Assembly (NCBI GenBank): GCA_040758525.1
Contig: JBFLVQ010000560.1
Location: 1 to 6,460, forward strand
From: JBFLVQ01 sp040758525
Lineage (GTDB): Bacteria > Acidobacteriota > Blastocatellia > Chloracidobacteriales > JADJPF01
Direction of reading: 5' to 3'
DNA: 6,460 nucleotides
Of this stretch, positions 5,787 to 6,460 are shown in pieces. Position 1 is the first letter of the stretch. Each line of letters begins with the position of its first letter. The notes under the pieces are model-generated. The model was not told where the DNA came from. It made no database searches and was given only the letters and a program-made list of their open reading frames with translations. The position numbers were made by a program, and so were the translations under genes.

Positions 5787-6452
5787 CTAATCTTTTGCTA
5801 TCCAACCATCCAGCAGCCTGATAATCTTATTGCCATAGGCTGCATTCACTTCGGAGTGGGTTACCTGAATTACTGTTGTACCATCATCATTAAGCCGTTT
5901 GAACAACTCCATAATCTCTTTTGCCTGACTAGAGTGTAGATTACCAGTAGGCTCATCGGCCAGGATCACTTTGGGATTTCCAATCACTGCTCTGGCTACA
6001 CCAACCAATTGTTGCTGACCACCAGAGAGTTGGTTAGGATATAGATCTTTTTTACCTACAATTCGGAAGCGATCTAAAATATCGCCTACCATTGACTCGC
6101 GCTCAGGCTTCTTGATATTACGATAAGAGAGAGGTATTTCAAGGTTTTCGTAGACAGTTAGATTATCTAACAGATGATATTGTTGAAAGACAAAACCGAT
6201 ATTCTGCTTATTTAGCTCGTTGCGTTGTCTATTGTTGAGCTTATGCACGGCCTGTCCAAGAAAGTAATATTCACCATTCCATTCGCTATCAAGCATCCCT
6301 AGGATGCTAAGTAAGGTCGTCTTCCCTGCTCCGGACGGACCCATAATGGTTACAAATTCACCTTCTTTGATCTCCACATCTATACGCCGCAAAACATAGG
6401 TTTTGCTGTAACCGACTTGATAGAACTTTTCCACATTCCTTAATTCAAGCAT
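5787..6452 (-). CDS. ABC transporter ATP-binding protein, MacB/LolD-like
   Basis: This 221-residue protein starts at ATG 6452-6450; only 8 bases upstream are visible, with no ribosome binding site in them, so the start could be coupled to a gene outside the window. Motifs in order: Walker A GPSGAGKT (38-45), Q-loop Gln90 in FVFQQYHLL, signature LSGGQQQ (142-148), Walker B VILADE (162-167), D-loop NLHSSQ (171-176) and H-loop His199 in VTHS. The layout and length fit the MacB/LolD/FtsE branch, whose ATPases pair with four-helix permeases of the FtsX type for lipoprotein, peptide or macrolide export. Two positions are unusual: the Arg after LSGGQQQ is Leu149, and the D-loop Asp is His173. All catalytic residues (Lys44, Glu167, His199) are present, so it should hydrolyse ATP. 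No permease is in the window; it may lie upstream, beyond 6460. Without it the substrate cannot be named. Confidence 0.93.
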   Translation of the reverse strand: MLELRNVEKFYQVGYSKTYVLRRIDVEIKEGEFVTIMGPSGAGKTTLLSILGMLDSEWNGEYYFLGQAVHKLNNRQRNELNKQNIGFVFQQYHLLDNLTVYENLEIPLSYRNIKKPERESMVGDILDRFRIVGKKDLYPNQLSGGQQQLVGVARAVIGNPKVILADEPTGNLHSSQAKEIMELFKRLNDDGTTVIQVTHSEVNAAYGNKIIRLLDGWIAKD

Positions 6453-6460
6453 GGTTTGAC

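Overview
The window (about 40-45% GC by eye) looks like the chromosome of a Gram-negative, probably acidobacterial, bacterium. Three things suggest this: a stand-alone AP2-domain protein, an exported S9-family peptidase with a TolB-like propeller, and an ABC ATPase with the atypical signature LSGGQQQL and D-loop NLHSSQ. I recall this combination from Acidobacteriota, but no taxonomic marker is present, so the assignment is tentative.

Layout. The minus strand at 1-1508 holds the first ~502 residues of a secreted prolyl-oligopeptidase-type peptidase, cut by the window edge before its catalytic triad. Upstream of it, also on the minus strand, is a two-domain AP2 protein (1623-2102), with a long imperfect hairpin between the two genes. 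The 430-base gap 2103-2532 holds a plausible sigma70-type promoter and the ribosome binding site plus N-terminus of a decayed short-chain dehydrogenase. A minus-strand M50 site-2-type metalloprotease with a CBS pair (2533-3732) follows. A 175-base divergent intergenic region with an 11-base tandem repeat separates it from a plus-strand pair: a rhodanese-like protein (3908-4267) and a membrane-anchored BON-domain protein (4296-4910). After a strong hairpin and a candidate promoter comes a stand-alone CBS-pair protein (5120-5596). It converges, across a shared rho-independent terminator, on a MacB/LolD-type ABC ATPase (5787-6452, minus).

Most notable point. The rhodanese frame is interrupted by a single in-frame TGA at codon 78, inside the active-site loop, where relatives carry cysteine (YCT-C-P-x-E-x-S-S). 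The frame stays open and recognisably rhodanese for 41 more codons to a TAG. A hairpin starts 12 bases after the TGA, with its apical loop 21 bases after it and a G at loop position 2; this fits the bacterial SECIS pattern. The gene is therefore best read as a candidate selenoprotein with a Cys-Thr-Sec motif. A nonsense mutation is the main alternative. An automatic gene caller would report only a truncated 77-residue protein.

How the genes fit together. The central genes (M50-CBS protease, rhodanese, BON protein, CBS protein) look like a loose envelope and stress housekeeping group rather than a dedicated system. The sulfur or selenium enzyme and the BON protein are probably co-transcribed. 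I see no CRISPR array, insertion sequence, tRNA or rRNA.
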